Part shown: positions 1 through 8,654 of the stretch, piece after piece | Layout: the number at the start of each line of letters is the position of its first letter | How positions within the stretch are numbered: the stretch's first letter is position 1 | NCBI GenBank assembly: GCA_020160755.1 | Contig: JAIUPN010000012.1 | Coordinates: 62,001-126,000 of the forward strand | Reading direction: 5' to 3' | Length of the DNA stretch: 64,000 bases | From: Pseudomonadota bacterium | Lineage (GTDB): Bacteria > Pseudomonadota > Alphaproteobacteria > Sphingomonadales > Sphingomonadaceae | Translations under genes and position numbers: made by a program | The notes under the pieces: model-generated | Database searches by the model: none | Seen by the model: the letters and a program-made list of their open reading frames with translations, nothing else | What the model was told of the DNA's origin: nothing

Positions 1-1429
1 CGATTCGAATGCCACTTATTATTCGTGGACGAACGGAAGCGATGACGACTCCCTGATGTTGACGAAGGCCGGTGACAGTGGTGCCTTCAACTATCGCTAT
101 GTCGCCGCGGGGTTGAAACGGTATCGTGCCGGTTCGGGAACCGCCGAAGGCATGTTGACCCGCCTTGACGCTTTTACCTACGGTATCCGGACAGCGGATG
201 CCGCCGTTCCGACTTCGGGAACCGGTTCGTTCGCCATTGGCATCACGGGGAATCAGGCGCTCGGCGATGCAGTGGGCCGTTTTGATGGCACCGGCCTGTT
301 GACGATGGATTTCGCGAATCTCGCCTTCACGGGATCTGGCCTCCTGACGATTCGCTATCCCTCAAATCGCTATCCTGCGAGGTCGGACGGCCCCTATAGT
401 CCCTATTTCGGCAGGTTCGCGACCAGCGGGATCCTGGGGACAGGACGTAATCAATTCACGGGAACAATAGACCTTGAATTGCTTGGGGCATTTCAGGCGG
501 CACTTGACGGTCGTTTCTATGGTCCCGCGGCAGAAGAGGTTGGCGCCACATTTGCAGGCCCTGGCCCCGGCAACCGGACTGTGGTGGGAGCGATCATCGG
601 CCGTAGGGGGAATGCGGCGCTCGAATATGAAACGCTGGGTTCGCTTCTGACACCGGTCATGGTGCCCGCGTCATATTCCAGCTTGAGCTATGTTGATAAT
701 GGCGCAGGCACGAGCTTCAGTTCGGTTGCCCTAGGCAGAGGGGACGGCGCAATCGTAATTGACCCCGCACCGCCTTCCTATTCCGCTGGCCCGGATTTTG
801 GACCGGCGAACAAGGTTCCCGAGCAGTCAGATGCCCGCTTCACGACCTACCGGATCGGATCGGGGGAAAATCAGACGGTCTACCGCGTCTACAATGTCGG
901 AAGCGGTAATGACCAACTTGTCCTGAGCTATGCGACTTTCCTGCAGAGGCAGTTCGTGGGTCCTGCCGGCGCGCGGTTCAACGAAGCGTCCATCTTTGGC
1001 TTGCTGAGCAATTATAGCTATCTGCCGCGCTCGGGCCACGGCTTGTATCAAGGCGTCCTTCACGGCAGCGCGATCGGATCGGACAGTAATGCCGATCGCT
1101 TCGCGCTGACGGGGACCGCCGGCTTCGATTTCGATTTTGGCGCGGCGAGCTTCACCGGGACGCTGAATCCGACAGCGACCAATTTGCGAACGAATGTCGC
1201 CTCGTCGCTCGGCACCTTCACCTTCGCCAACGGCTCTGTGCCGGGGTATAATGGCATGTCGGTTGCCTTCTTTGGCGACATCGTCGGGGCGCCCGGCGCG
1301 ACGGGGCGGATCGACGGCCGATTCTACGGCCCGAACGCGCAGGAGATCGCCGCCATATTTTCGCTGACAACACCCGGCGCCGGTACGACTCTTACGGGGA
1401 TAGGTGCCGTGGTTGGAAAGGCGCAGTAG
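1..1429 (+). CDS. TbpB-like two-lobed surface protein (5' end outside window)
   Basis: The frame is open from base 2 to the TAG at 1427-1429, so at least 475 residues are visible and the N terminus, probably with a lipoprotein signal, lies before the window. The ATG at 56 is not a credible start. The protein has two copies of the beta-barrel signature GRFYGP-x-A-x-E, near residues 170 and 439, each followed by an A-x-F segment, PG-x-G-x-T and a closing GxxxGxxG stretch. This is the signature of the transferrin-binding-protein-like solute-binding family, and two copies suggest an N lobe and a C lobe. Family members are usually surface lipoproteins that bind a host or environmental ligand. The ligand here is unknown. 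Family call is fairly sure; function is inference. Confidence 0.7.
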   Translation, partial: DSNATYYSWTNGSDDDSLMLTKAGDSGAFNYRYVAAGLKRYRAGSGTAEGMLTRLDAFTYGIRTADAAVPTSGTGSFAIGITGNQALGDAVGRFDGTGLLTMDFANLAFTGSGLLTIRYPSNRYPARSDGPYSPYFGRFATSGILGTGRNQFTGTIDLELLGAFQAALDGRFYGPAAEEVGATFAGPGPGNRTVVGAIIGRRGNAALEYETLGSLLTPVMVPASYSSLSYVDNGAGTSFSSVALGRGDGAIVIDPAPPSYSAGPDFGPANKVPEQSDARFTTYRIGSGENQTVYRVYNVGSGNDQLVLSYATFLQRQFVGPAGARFNEASIFGLLSNYSYLPRSGHGLYQGVLHGSAIGSDSNADRFALTGTAGFDFDFGAASFTGTLNPTATNLRTNVASSLGTFTFANGSVPGYNGMSVAFFGDIVGAPGATGRIDGRFYGPNAQEIAAIFSLTTPGAGTTLTGIGAVVGKAQ

Positions 1430-1640
1430 CGCCGGACCGGTGTAAATCGTCGCTGCTGGCGCCCGCCGGGTCCGAACGGCCGCGCGCCGTGCCGGGGAAA
1501 TGGGCGGGCTCATCGCCGTGCGACAAGGCGAGCGAGGTGCGCCAGATTCTTGCAAGCTGCGGGCCCTAAGCAATTGCATATCGTGGCGGGAAGGCTTAAC
1601 CGGCACCGCATCGACCGTTTAGAGTCAAGACAGGGCTGAT

Positions 1641-2090
1641 ATGGCTGGCAACGAACCGAGTGCGCGTCCGCGCTCCCCGCATATGCAGGTATATAAATGG
1701 GGGCCGCATATGGCGGTCTCGATCCTCCATCGCGTCAGCGGCGACGGTCTCGCGATCGTCGGCGCGGGGATGTTCCTCTGGTGGCTCGGCGCGCTCGCCG
1801 CGGGTCCCGATGCCTATGCGGCGTTCGTCGCCTGCGTGTGGCATGATCCCAGCCCGGAGATCAGCACGCTGCACCAGGTCACCAATATCCTCGGCAAGGT
1901 CGTGCTGATCGGGCTGACCTGGGCCTTTTTCCAGCATCTCTTCTCGGGGCTGCGCCACTTCGTGCTCGACACCGGTGCGGGCTATGAGCTCAAGACCAAC
2001 AAGCTCTGGTCGACCCTCGTGATGGTCGGCGCCGTTCTCGCGACTGCCGCGACCTGGCTCTATATCTTCAAGGAGGCGCTCAATGGGTAA
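1641..2090 (+). CDS. sdhC: Succinate dehydrogenase cytochrome b556 subunit
   Basis: Membrane anchor of complex II, 149 aa, carrying haem b and the ubiquinone site. The N-terminal RPRSPH-x(3)-Y motif, the SILHRVSG segment (residues 27-34) and the HLFSGLRH motif (His99 at the place of the E. coli haem ligand His84) are diagnostic. Three transmembrane helices are visible. It is first in an sdhC-sdhD-sdhA operon and overlaps sdhD by 8 nt. The upstream ribosome-binding site is weak (AGGG about 7 nt before ATG). Confidence 0.95.
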   Translation: MAGNEPSARPRSPHMQVYKWGPHMAVSILHRVSGDGLAIVGAGMFLWWLGALAAGPDAYAAFVACVWHDPSPEISTLHQVTNILGKVVLIGLTWAFFQHLFSGLRHFVLDTGAGYELKTNKLWSTLVMVGAVLATAATWLYIFKEALNG

Positions 2091-2490
2091 CGGAACGCAC
2101 CTTGGCAAGGTTCGCGGGCTCGGCTCGTCGGGGCATGGTTCGCAGCACTGGCTGCAACAGCGCCTGACCGCGCTCGGCAACATCCTGCTCGTCGGTTTCC
2201 TTTTCGTCTCGCTCATGCGCCTGCCGCTGACCGATCATGGCGCGGTGCTGCGCTGGGCGTCGAACCCGAGCGTCGCGCTCGCGCTGATCCTGATGGTCGT
2301 CAGCGTCTTCTGGCACCTCCGGCTCGGCCTGACGGTGCTGATCGAGGATTATGTCAACGGCGAAGCGACGCGTCTGCTCGCGCTCGTGCTGCTCAATTTC
2401 TACGCGATCGGCGGCGCCGCCTATGGCATTTTCGCCATTGTCCGCATCGCGTTTGCGCCCGCCACCGGGCTTGCTCCGGGGGGCATGTGA
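2083..2490 (+). CDS. sdhD: Succinate dehydrogenase hydrophobic anchor subunit
   Basis: Second membrane anchor of complex II, 135 aa, three predicted transmembrane helices. The W-H-L-R-L-G segment (His78), followed by an acidic DY pair, matches the SdhD region that meets haem b and quinone. The start ATG lies inside the end of sdhC (8-nt overlap), so the two are translationally coupled. One base separates the sdhD stop (TGA, 2488-2490) from the sdhA ATG. SdhD sequences vary, so position in the operon adds much to the call. Confidence 0.92.
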   Translation: MGNGTHLGKVRGLGSSGHGSQHWLQQRLTALGNILLVGFLFVSLMRLPLTDHGAVLRWASNPSVALALILMVVSVFWHLRLGLTVLIEDYVNGEATRLLALVLLNFYAIGGAAYGIFAIVRIAFAPATGLAPGGM

Positions 2491-2491
2491 C

Positions 2492-4306
2492 ATGACCGAC
2501 GCATACAAGATCATCGACCATATCTATGACACCGTCGTCGTCGGCGCCGGCGGTTCGGGCCTGCGCGCCACGATGGGCAGCGCCGAAGCGGGGCTCAAGA
2601 CCGCGTGCATCACCAAGGTGTTCCCGACGCGCAGCCACACGGTCGCGGCGCAGGGCGGCATCGCCGCGTCGCTCGGCAACAATTCGCCCGACCACTGGCA
2701 GTGGCATATGTACGACACCGTCAAGGGTTCCGACTGGCTCGGCGACCAGGACGCGATCGAATATATGGTGCGCGAGGCGCCGAACGCGGTCTACGAACTC
2801 GAACACGCCGGCGTGCCGTTCAGCCGCAATGCCGATGGCACCATCTATCAGCGCCCGTTCGGCGGCCATATGCAGAATATGGGCGAAGGCCCGCCGGTGC
2901 AGCGCACCTGCGCTGCGGCCGACCGCACCGGCCACGCGATGCTCCACGCGCTCTATCAGCAGAGCCTGAAGTATGACGCGGATTTCTTCATCGAATATTT
3001 CGCGCTCGACCTGATCATGGAAGACGGCCCCGACGGCAAGGTGTGCCGCGGCGTCATCGCGCTGTGCATGGAGGATGGCAGCATCCACCGCTTCCGTTCG
3101 CAGGCCGTCGTGCTCGCGACGGGCGGTTATGGCCGCTGCTATTTCACTGCGACCTCGGCGCACACCTGCACCGGTGATGGCGGCGGCATGGTGCTGCGCG
3201 CGGGCCTGCCCTTGCAGGACATGGAGTTCGTCCAGTTCCACCCGACCGGCATCTATGGCGCGGGCGTTCTGATCACCGAAGGTGCGCGCGGCGAAGGCGG
3301 TTACCTCACCAACTCCGAGGGCGAGCGTTTCATGGAGCGCTATGCTCCGTCGGCAAAGGACCTTGCGTCACGCGATGTCGTGTCGCGTTCGATGGCGCTC
3401 GAAATCCGCGAAGGCCGGGGCGTCGGTCCGCACAACGACCATATCTATCTGCACCTCGACCATATCGATCCCGCGGTGCTCGCCGAGCGCCTGCCCGGGA
3501 TCACCGAGAGCGGCAAGATTTTCGCGGGCGTCGACCTGACGCGTCAGCCGCTGCCGGTCGTGCCGACGGTCCATTACAATATGGGGGGCATTCCCTGTAA
3601 CTATCATGGCGAAGTCGTGACGCTCGGCAAGGATGGCCCCGACACCGTGGTCCCAGGCCTGTTCGCGGTCGGCGAAGCCGCGTGCGTGTCGGTCCATGGC
3701 GCGAACCGTCTCGGCTCGAACAGCCTGATCGACCTTGTCGTCTTCGGCCGCGCGACGGGCCACCGCCTCAAGGAAATCCTGACCCCCGGCGCGGCGCAGC
3801 AGCCGCTGCCGAAGGACAGCGCCGATCTCGCGCTCGCGCGTCTCGACCATTTCCGCAACGCCAATGGCGGCTCGCCGACTGCGGAAATCCGCACCGAGAT
3901 GCAGCGCGCGATGTCGCAGCATGCGGCGGTGTTCCGTACCGACGAGCTGATGGCCGAGGGCAAGGAAAAGCTTGCCAAGACCTACAGCCGCATGAACGAC
4001 GTCCACGTCACCGACCGCAGCCTGATCTGGAACACCGACCTCATCGAAACGCTTGAGCTCGACAACCTGATTTCGCAGGCGACCGTGACCATGCATTCGG
4101 CGTTCAACCGCAAGGAAAGCCGCGGCGCCCACGCGCACGAGGATTTCCCGAACCGCGACGATCCGAACTGGATGAAGCACACGATCGGCTGGTTCGACGG
4201 CTGGGGCGGCAAGGGCGGCGGCGTGCGCCTCGATTACCGTCCGGTCCACGAATATACGCTGTCGGACGACGTCGAATATATCAAACCGAAGGCGCGCGTT
4301 TACTAA
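2492..4306 (+). CDS. sdhA: Succinate dehydrogenase flavoprotein subunit
   Basis: Oxidises succinate to fumarate and passes electrons to the iron-sulfur subunit; 604 aa, the usual length. The FAD-binding GAGGSGLRA lies at residues 18-26, and the RSHTVAAQGG motif holds His49, the residue to which FAD is covalently bound in this family. The HPTG and HGANRLGSNSL segments line the active site. The ATG at 2492 is chosen over an upstream in-frame ATG (2351) that lies deep inside sdhD. The operon stops here: no sdhB follows, and the next genes run on the opposite strand. Confidence 0.97.
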   Translation: MTDAYKIIDHIYDTVVVGAGGSGLRATMGSAEAGLKTACITKVFPTRSHTVAAQGGIAASLGNNSPDHWQWHMYDTVKGSDWLGDQDAIEYMVREAPNAVYELEHAGVPFSRNADGTIYQRPFGGHMQNMGEGPPVQRTCAAADRTGHAMLHALYQQSLKYDADFFIEYFALDLIMEDGPDGKVCRGVIALCMEDGSIHRFRSQAVVLATGGYGRCYFTATSAHTCTGDGGGMVLRAGLPLQDMEFVQFHPTGIYGAGVLITEGARGEGGYLTNSEGERFMERYAPSAKDLASRDVVSRSMALEIREGRGVGPHNDHIYLHLDHIDPAVLAERLPGITESGKIFAGVDLTRQPLPVVPTVHYNMGGIPCNYHGEVVTLGKDGPDTVVPGLFAVGEAACVSVHGANRLGSNSLIDLVVFGRATGHRLKEILTPGAAQQPLPKDSADLALARLDHFRNANGGSPTAEIRTEMQRAMSQHAAVFRTDELMAEGKEKLAKTYSRMNDVHVTDRSLIWNTDLIETLELDNLISQATVTMHSAFNRKESRGAHAHEDFPNRDDPNWMKHTIGWFDGWGGKGGGVRLDYRPVHEYTLSDDVEYIKPKARVY

Positions 4307-4321
4307 GCGCGTGAGGGAAGG

Positions 4322-4345
4322 GGACGGGCGCAACAGCGCCCGTTC
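4322..4345. terminator. Hairpin between convergent sdhA and a small membrane gene
   Basis: ACGGGCGC (4324-4331), loop AACA, GCGCCCGT (4336-4343): a perfect 8-bp stem that extends by one G-T and one G-C pair. It lies 15 nt after the sdhA stop and 8 nt before the stop of the convergent gene, so it could end transcription in both directions. It has no good U tract. Confidence 0.55.
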
Positions 4346-4353
4346 ACAGCACT

Positions 4354-4653
4354 CTAGAACCAGTCTTCAAAGCGTTGGAACAGGTTGACGTCGGAGAAGG
4401 GCCGGTCGACGTCCTGGCCCATGATCCACAGCTTCTGGCATGCGATGGCAAAGAACATCAGCGCGATCGTCCAGACGATGAAGGTCTTGCGCGCGATCCA
4501 GCGGCGTTCGGCTTCGGCCGCCTTGGCGCGTGCCTTGTAGTCGATCCCGAGCTCACCCTCGAATTCGGCGACAAGCTGGGCGCGGCGAGTCCGCGAGATA
4601 TTCGCGATACTCTCGTTCCGGTTGTCTACCACTGTCGATCGGCGATTTGCCAT
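4354..4653 (-). CDS. Small single-pass membrane protein, function unknown
   Basis: 99 aa. The N-terminal half (about residues 1-52) is highly charged and probably cytoplasmic, with an Arg-rich, coiled-coil-like stretch. Residues about 55-75 form one hydrophobic helix (FIVWTIALMFFAIA), followed by a short acidic and aromatic tail. An AGGGTG ribosome-binding site precedes the ATG at 4653. I do not recognise a family. It is convergent to sdhA and likely a sphingomonad-restricted protein. Confidence 0.65.
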   Translation of the reverse strand: MANRRSTVVDNRNESIANISRTRRAQLVAEFEGELGIDYKARAKAAEAERRWIARKTFIVWTIALMFFAIACQKLWIMGQDVDRPFSDVNLFQRFEDWF

Positions 4654-4727
4654 CGGTCACCCTGGCCCAGCTAGTCCTGCTACCGGCTATAGCTTCAAGC
4701 CCCTGCCAATTGGTTAATCCACCGGCA

Positions 4728-4937
4728 TTAATCGGACGCGATGCCGACCAGCTTGATCCGCGCGGTCGCGCCGCGCAGCAGCGTCAGGTCGCGCCGCGGG
4801 CGGTCGAGCGCGGCGGCGAGAAGGCGCAAGACCGCCTCGTTCGCCGCGCCGTCGGCGGGCGGTGCGGTGACGCGCAGTTGCACCGTCCCGTCGTCGAGCG
4901 TGACCTCGTCGCGGCGGGCGCCGGGCGTCACCCGCAC
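4728..4937 (-). CDS. DUF167 (YggU) family protein
   Basis: Small cytoplasmic protein of unknown role. The RVTPGARRDEV start, the PPADGAANEAV motif and the closing segment ending K-L-V are typical of DUF167. The start is uncertain: the GTG at 4935-4937 gives 69 aa, but the frame stays open upstream into the end of the neighbouring reductase gene, and family members usually have about 15-25 more residues before VTPGA. A CTG about 60 nt upstream is the only other near-start codon in that stretch. It probably shares a transcript with the reductase upstream. Confidence 0.8.
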   Translation of the reverse strand: MRVTPGARRDEVTLDDGTVQLRVTAPPADGAANEAVLRLLAAALDRPRRDLTLLRGATARIKLVGIASD

Positions 4938-5002
4938 TTCGATCCGCCCTGACGCGGCGAGCGCATGAAGCGCCTCGGTCAGCGCGGGGGCGGGGCGATA
5001 TT

Positions 5003-5998
5003 TCAGATAGTGATCACCAGCTTGCCGACCGCGGTCCGGTCACCCAGCTTGGCGATCGCCTTGCCGCCGTCGGCAAGCGCGAAGCTTTCGGTGACGCGCG
5101 GCTGAATCTTGCCCTGCTCCCACAGCTGGAACAGCCGCGCGATATTGGCGCGGTTGCGCGCCGGCTCGCGCATCACGAAGGCGCCCCAGAAGACACCGGC
5201 GACGTCGCAGCTCTTGAGCAAGGTCAGGTTGAGCGGCAGGCGCGGAATGCCGGCAGGAAAACCGACGACGAGATAGCGGCCCTCCCACGCGATAGAGCGC
5301 AGCGCGGGCTCGGCATAATCACCGCCGACCGCGTCATAGATGACGTTGGCGCCGTTCGGGCCGACGGCTTCCTTGAACTTGTTCGCGAGTTCCTTCGACT
5401 GGTCCTTGTCGAAGGGCTGGCGCCCATAGACGACGACCTCGTCGGCACCCGCCTGGCGCGCGATCTCGCCCTTTTCCTCGCTCGATACCCCCGCGACGAC
5501 GCGCGCGCCGAACGCCTTGCCCAGTTCGACCGCGGCGATGCCGACGCCGCCCGACGCGCCGAGCACGAGTAAAGTGTCGCCTTCTTCGATATGCCCGCGA
5601 TCGACGAGCGCGTGGATGCTGGTGCCATAGGTCATCAGCAGCGACGCGCCCTCGGCGAAATCATGGGCTTCGGGCAAATGATAGACATTGTGCACCGACA
5701 CCGCGACCGCTTCGGACATGCCGCCATTGCCGCAGCCCGCGATGACGCGGTCGCCGACCTTGAACTCGGTCACGCCTTCGCCGACCTCGGCGACGAGGCC
5801 CGCGACTTCGCCGCCAGGGGCAAAGGGGCGCTCGGGACGGAACTGATATTTATCCTCGATGATCAGCACGTCGGGGAAGTTGACCGCGCAGGCCTTCACG
5901 TCGATCACGATCTGGCCCTTGCCCGCGGTCGGGCGCGGAAGCTCGCCTAGCTGGAGCGTTTCGGGGCCGCCGGTTGCGGTCGACAAGAGAGCCTTCAT
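5003..5998 (-). CDS. NADPH:quinone oxidoreductase family protein (zinc-free MDR)
   Basis: 331 aa medium-chain reductase. Residues about 1-120 form the GroES-like catalytic domain (NFPDVLIIEDKYQ, PFAPGGEVAG, VGDRV). The Rossmann domain follows, with GASGGVG as the NADPH-binding motif. The structural zinc-site cysteines are absent, as in quinone reductases and related enoyl reductases. AGGAG lies 3 nt before one ATG (6001) and 6 nt before the next (5998); I chose the second. The gene lies 28 nt downstream of leuD, so it may be co-transcribed. The substrate cannot be told from sequence. Confidence 0.88.
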   Translation of the reverse strand: MKALLSTATGGPETLQLGELPRPTAGKGQIVIDVKACAVNFPDVLIIEDKYQFRPERPFAPGGEVAGLVAEVGEGVTEFKVGDRVIAGCGNGGMSEAVAVSVHNVYHLPEAHDFAEGASLLMTYGTSIHALVDRGHIEEGDTLLVLGASGGVGIAAVELGKAFGARVVAGVSSEEKGEIARQAGADEVVVYGRQPFDKDQSKELANKFKEAVGPNGANVIYDAVGGDYAEPALRSIAWEGRYLVVGFPAGIPRLPLNLTLLKSCDVAGVFWGAFVMREPARNRANIARLFQLWEQGKIQPRVTESFALADGGKAIAKLGDRTAVGKLVITI

Positions 5999-6026
5999 CA
6001 TCTTCTCCTTATGGTGTTTATTAGCC

Positions 6027-6617
6027 TTATGCCGCGGGGCGCATCCATGGGTGCTCGGCGTCGAGCCTAGCCTCATAGGCGCCGATCGCGGCGTCGCTCT
6101 TTTCGGTCAGCGAAATCTCGTCGAGCCCTTCGAGCAGGCACATCTTGCGGAACGGGTCGATCTCGAAGGCGAAGCGATCCTGAAACTGCGTCGTCACCGT
6201 CTGATGCTCGAGGTCGACGAAGACCGGATCGGTGGCCGCGACCTCCATCAGCCGGTCGATTGCCGCTTGGGGCAGCACGACGGGCAGGATGCCGTTCTTG
6301 ACCGCATTGCCCGAGAAAATGTCCGAGTAGCTGGGCGCGATCACGACGCGGATGCCGAGGTCGCCGAGCGCCCAGGCGGCATGCTCGCGGCTCGACCCGC
6401 AGCCGAAATTATCGCCCGCGATCAGGATCGGCGCGCCCTTGAAATCGGCGCTGTCGAACAGATTGTCGGGATCGGCGCGCAGGCTTTCGAACGCCCCGCG
6501 CCCCATGCCCTCGCGCGTCGTCGTCTTCAGCCAGTGCGCGGGGATGATCACGTCGGTATCGACATTCTTGAGCCCGAACGGAATCGCGCGGCCTTCGACC
6601 TTGTCGAGCGGGGTCAT
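6027..6617 (-). CDS. leuD: 3-isopropylmalate dehydratase small subunit
   Basis: 196 aa. With LeuC it isomerises 2-isopropylmalate to 3-isopropylmalate in leucine biosynthesis. The NVDTDVIIPA segment, the FGCGSSREHA motif and the FSGNAVKNGILP region are diagnostic of the swivel subunit. Its ATG overlaps the leuC stop by 4 nt (ATGA), so translation is coupled. An in-frame upstream extension exists but lies inside leuC. Confidence 0.96.
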   Translation of the reverse strand: MTPLDKVEGRAIPFGLKNVDTDVIIPAHWLKTTTREGMGRGAFESLRADPDNLFDSADFKGAPILIAGDNFGCGSSREHAAWALGDLGIRVVIAPSYSDIFSGNAVKNGILPVVLPQAAIDRLMEVAATDPVFVDLEHQTVTTQFQDRFAFEIDPFRKMCLLEGLDEISLTEKSDAAIGAYEARLDAEHPWMRPAA

Positions 6618-8044
6618 GCCATCAACTCCCGCACATCGGTGAGCTTGCCGGTCACCGCCGCCGCCGCCGCCATCGCGGGGCTGACGAGGTGGGTGCGCGC
6701 GCCCGGACCCTGACGGCCGACGAAATTGCGGTTGCTCGTCGATGCGCAGCGTTCGCCCGCGGGCACCTTGTCGGGGTTCATCGCGAGGCACGCCGAACAG
6801 CCGGGCTCGCGCCATTCGAGCCCCGCGTCGGTGAAGATGCGGTCGAGCCCCTCGGCCTCGGCCTGCGCCTTCACCAGCCCCGAACCGGGGACGACGATCG
6901 CCCATTTGACATTGTCGGCCTTGTGGCGGCCCTTGATCACCGCGGCGGCGGCGCGCAGATCCTCGATGCGGCTGTTGGTGCAGCTTCCGATGAAGATATT
7001 CTCGATCGCCACGTCCTGCATCCGCGTGCCGGGCTCGAGGCCCATATAAGCGAGCGACTTGGCAGCGGCGGTCTGTTTCGACGGGTCGGCGAAGCTGTCG
7101 GGGGCGGGGACGACGCCTGTGATCGGCACGACATCCTCGGGGCTGGTGCCCCAGGTGACGCTCGGCGCGATGTCGGCGGCGTCTATGACGACGATTTCGT
7201 CATAGGTCGCGCCGGGATCGGTCGCGAGGCTGGTCCAGTAAGCGACGGCTGCGTCCCAGTCGGCGCCCTTCGGTGCATAGGGGCGGCCCTTGAGATAGGC
7301 GAAGGTCGTCTCGTCGGGCGCGATCAGGCCCGCGCGCGCGCCGCCCTCGATCGCCATGTTGCTGACGGTCAGCCGGCCCTCGACCGACAGCGCGCGGATC
7401 GCGCTGCCCGTATACTCGATGACATGGCCGGTGCCGCCCGCGGCGCCGATGACGCCGGTGATGTGGAGGATGATGTCCTTCGCCGACACGCCGGGGCCGA
7501 CCTCGCCCTCGACGCGCACTTCCATCGTCTTCGACGGCTGGAGCAGCAAGGTCTGCGTCGCCAGCACATGCTCGACCTCGCTCGTCCCGATGCCGAAGGC
7601 GAGCGCGCCGATGCCGCCGTGGCACGCGGTGTGGCTGTCGCCGCAGACGATCGTCGTGCCGGGCAGTGAAAAGCCCTGCTCGGGGCCGACGACATGGACG
7701 ATGCCCTGTTCGGGCGCGACCGCGTCGATGTAGCGGATGCCGAACTCGGGCGCGTTCTTTTCGAGCGCCGCCAATTGCGCTGCGCTTTCGACGTCAGCAA
7801 TCGGCAACCTGTTGCCCGCTGCGTCGAGCCGCGGCGTCGTCGGCACATTATGATCGGGCACCGCGAGCGTCAGGTCGGGGCGGCGCACCGTGCGGCCGGT
7901 CGCACGGAGTCCGGCGAAGGCCTGCGGGCTGGTGACTTCATGGACAAGGTGACGGTCGATGAAGATCAGGCAGGTACCATCGGGGCGCTGTTCGACGACA
8001 TGCGCGTCCCAGATTTTCTCATAGAGGGTGCGGGGCCGAGTCAT
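6614..8044 (-). CDS. leuC: 3-isopropylmalate dehydratase large subunit
   Basis: 476 aa aconitase-family enzyme that holds the [4Fe-4S] cluster. The GDSHTACHGG motif, the FIGSCTNSR motif with the first cluster cysteine, and the EPGCSACLAMNPD motif with the other two are all intact. The ATG at 8044 is preferred; an in-frame GTG nine bases upstream (8053) also exists. The gene is divergent from crtZ with about 90 bp between starts. With leuD downstream it forms the isomerase of leucine biosynthesis. Confidence 0.96.
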   Translation of the reverse strand: MTRPRTLYEKIWDAHVVEQRPDGTCLIFIDRHLVHEVTSPQAFAGLRATGRTVRRPDLTLAVPDHNVPTTPRLDAAGNRLPIADVESAAQLAALEKNAPEFGIRYIDAVAPEQGIVHVVGPEQGFSLPGTTIVCGDSHTACHGGIGALAFGIGTSEVEHVLATQTLLLQPSKTMEVRVEGEVGPGVSAKDIILHITGVIGAAGGTGHVIEYTGSAIRALSVEGRLTVSNMAIEGGARAGLIAPDETTFAYLKGRPYAPKGADWDAAVAYWTSLATDPGATYDEIVVIDAADIAPSVTWGTSPEDVVPITGVVPAPDSFADPSKQTAAAKSLAYMGLEPGTRMQDVAIENIFIGSCTNSRIEDLRAAAAVIKGRHKADNVKWAIVVPGSGLVKAQAEAEGLDRIFTDAGLEWREPGCSACLAMNPDKVPAGERCASTSNRNFVGRQGPGARTHLVSPAMAAAAAVTGKLTDVRELMA

Positions 8045-8135
8045 GCCGTCCACTTAAGCCTGTGACACAACAATGCAAGCGAGTGGCGATCAAAAACGCA
8101 ATTTTCGGTCGCGCCCGATGGAGTATAACGGAGCC

Positions 8136-8654
8136 ATGTCGACGCTCGCCATCATCGCGCTAATTCTCGCCACCGTCGCGGCGATGGAGGGCGTCGCCTG
8201 GGCGAGCCACAAATATATCATGCACGGCTTCGGCTGGGCCTGGCACCGCGACCATCATGAGCCGCACGACAAGATGCTGGAAAAGAACGACCTGTTTGCG
8301 CTTTTGGGCGCAGCGATGAGCATTTCGATGTTCGCGGCGGGCAGCCCGATGATCATGGGCGCAGCAGCGTGGGAGCCGGGGACGTGGATCGGCCTTGGTA
8401 TTCTCCTCTACGGCATCATCTATACGCTGGTGCACGACGGGCTCGTTCACCAGCGCTATTTCCGCTGGGTACCGCGGCGCGGCTATGCGAAGCGGTTGGT
8501 GCAGGCGCACAAGCTGCACCATGCGACGATTGGTAAGGAGGGCGGGGTGAGCTTCGGCTTCGTCTTTGCGCGCGATCCGGCCCGATTGAAGGCCGAACTG
8601 AAGGCGCAGCGCGAGGCCGGGATCGCGGTGGTGCGCGAGGCGCTCGCCGACTAG
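8136..8654 (+). CDS. crtZ: Beta-carotene hydroxylase
   Basis: 172 aa membrane-bound di-iron hydroxylase of the fatty-acid-hydroxylase superfamily, adding 3-hydroxyls to beta-carotene to make zeaxanthin, a precursor of the yellow nostoxanthin-type pigments of sphingomonads. The histidine cluster is complete: HKYIMH (25-30), HRDHH (37-41), HDGLVH and HKLHH. Four hydrophobic helices are visible. The ATG at 8136, with a GGAG site 5 nt upstream, is preferred over 8073. It overlaps the convergent GST gene by 4 nt. Confidence 0.92.
   Translation: MSTLAIIALILATVAAMEGVAWASHKYIMHGFGWAWHRDHHEPHDKMLEKNDLFALLGAAMSISMFAAGSPMIMGAAAWEPGTWIGLGILLYGIIYTLVHDGLVHQRYFRWVPRRGYAKRLVQAHKLHHATIGKEGGVSFGFVFARDPARLKAELKAQREAGIAVVREALAD

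Noticed and set aside
2351..2491. Upstream extension of sdhA by 47 codons
   Set aside because: It lies entirely within sdhD; the ATG at 2492 gives the family N terminus and follows the sdhD stop by one base.
6689..7669. Plus-strand frame of 326 codons opposite leuC
   Set aside because: leuC on the minus strand has all iron-sulfur motifs; the antisense frame is a composition artefact.
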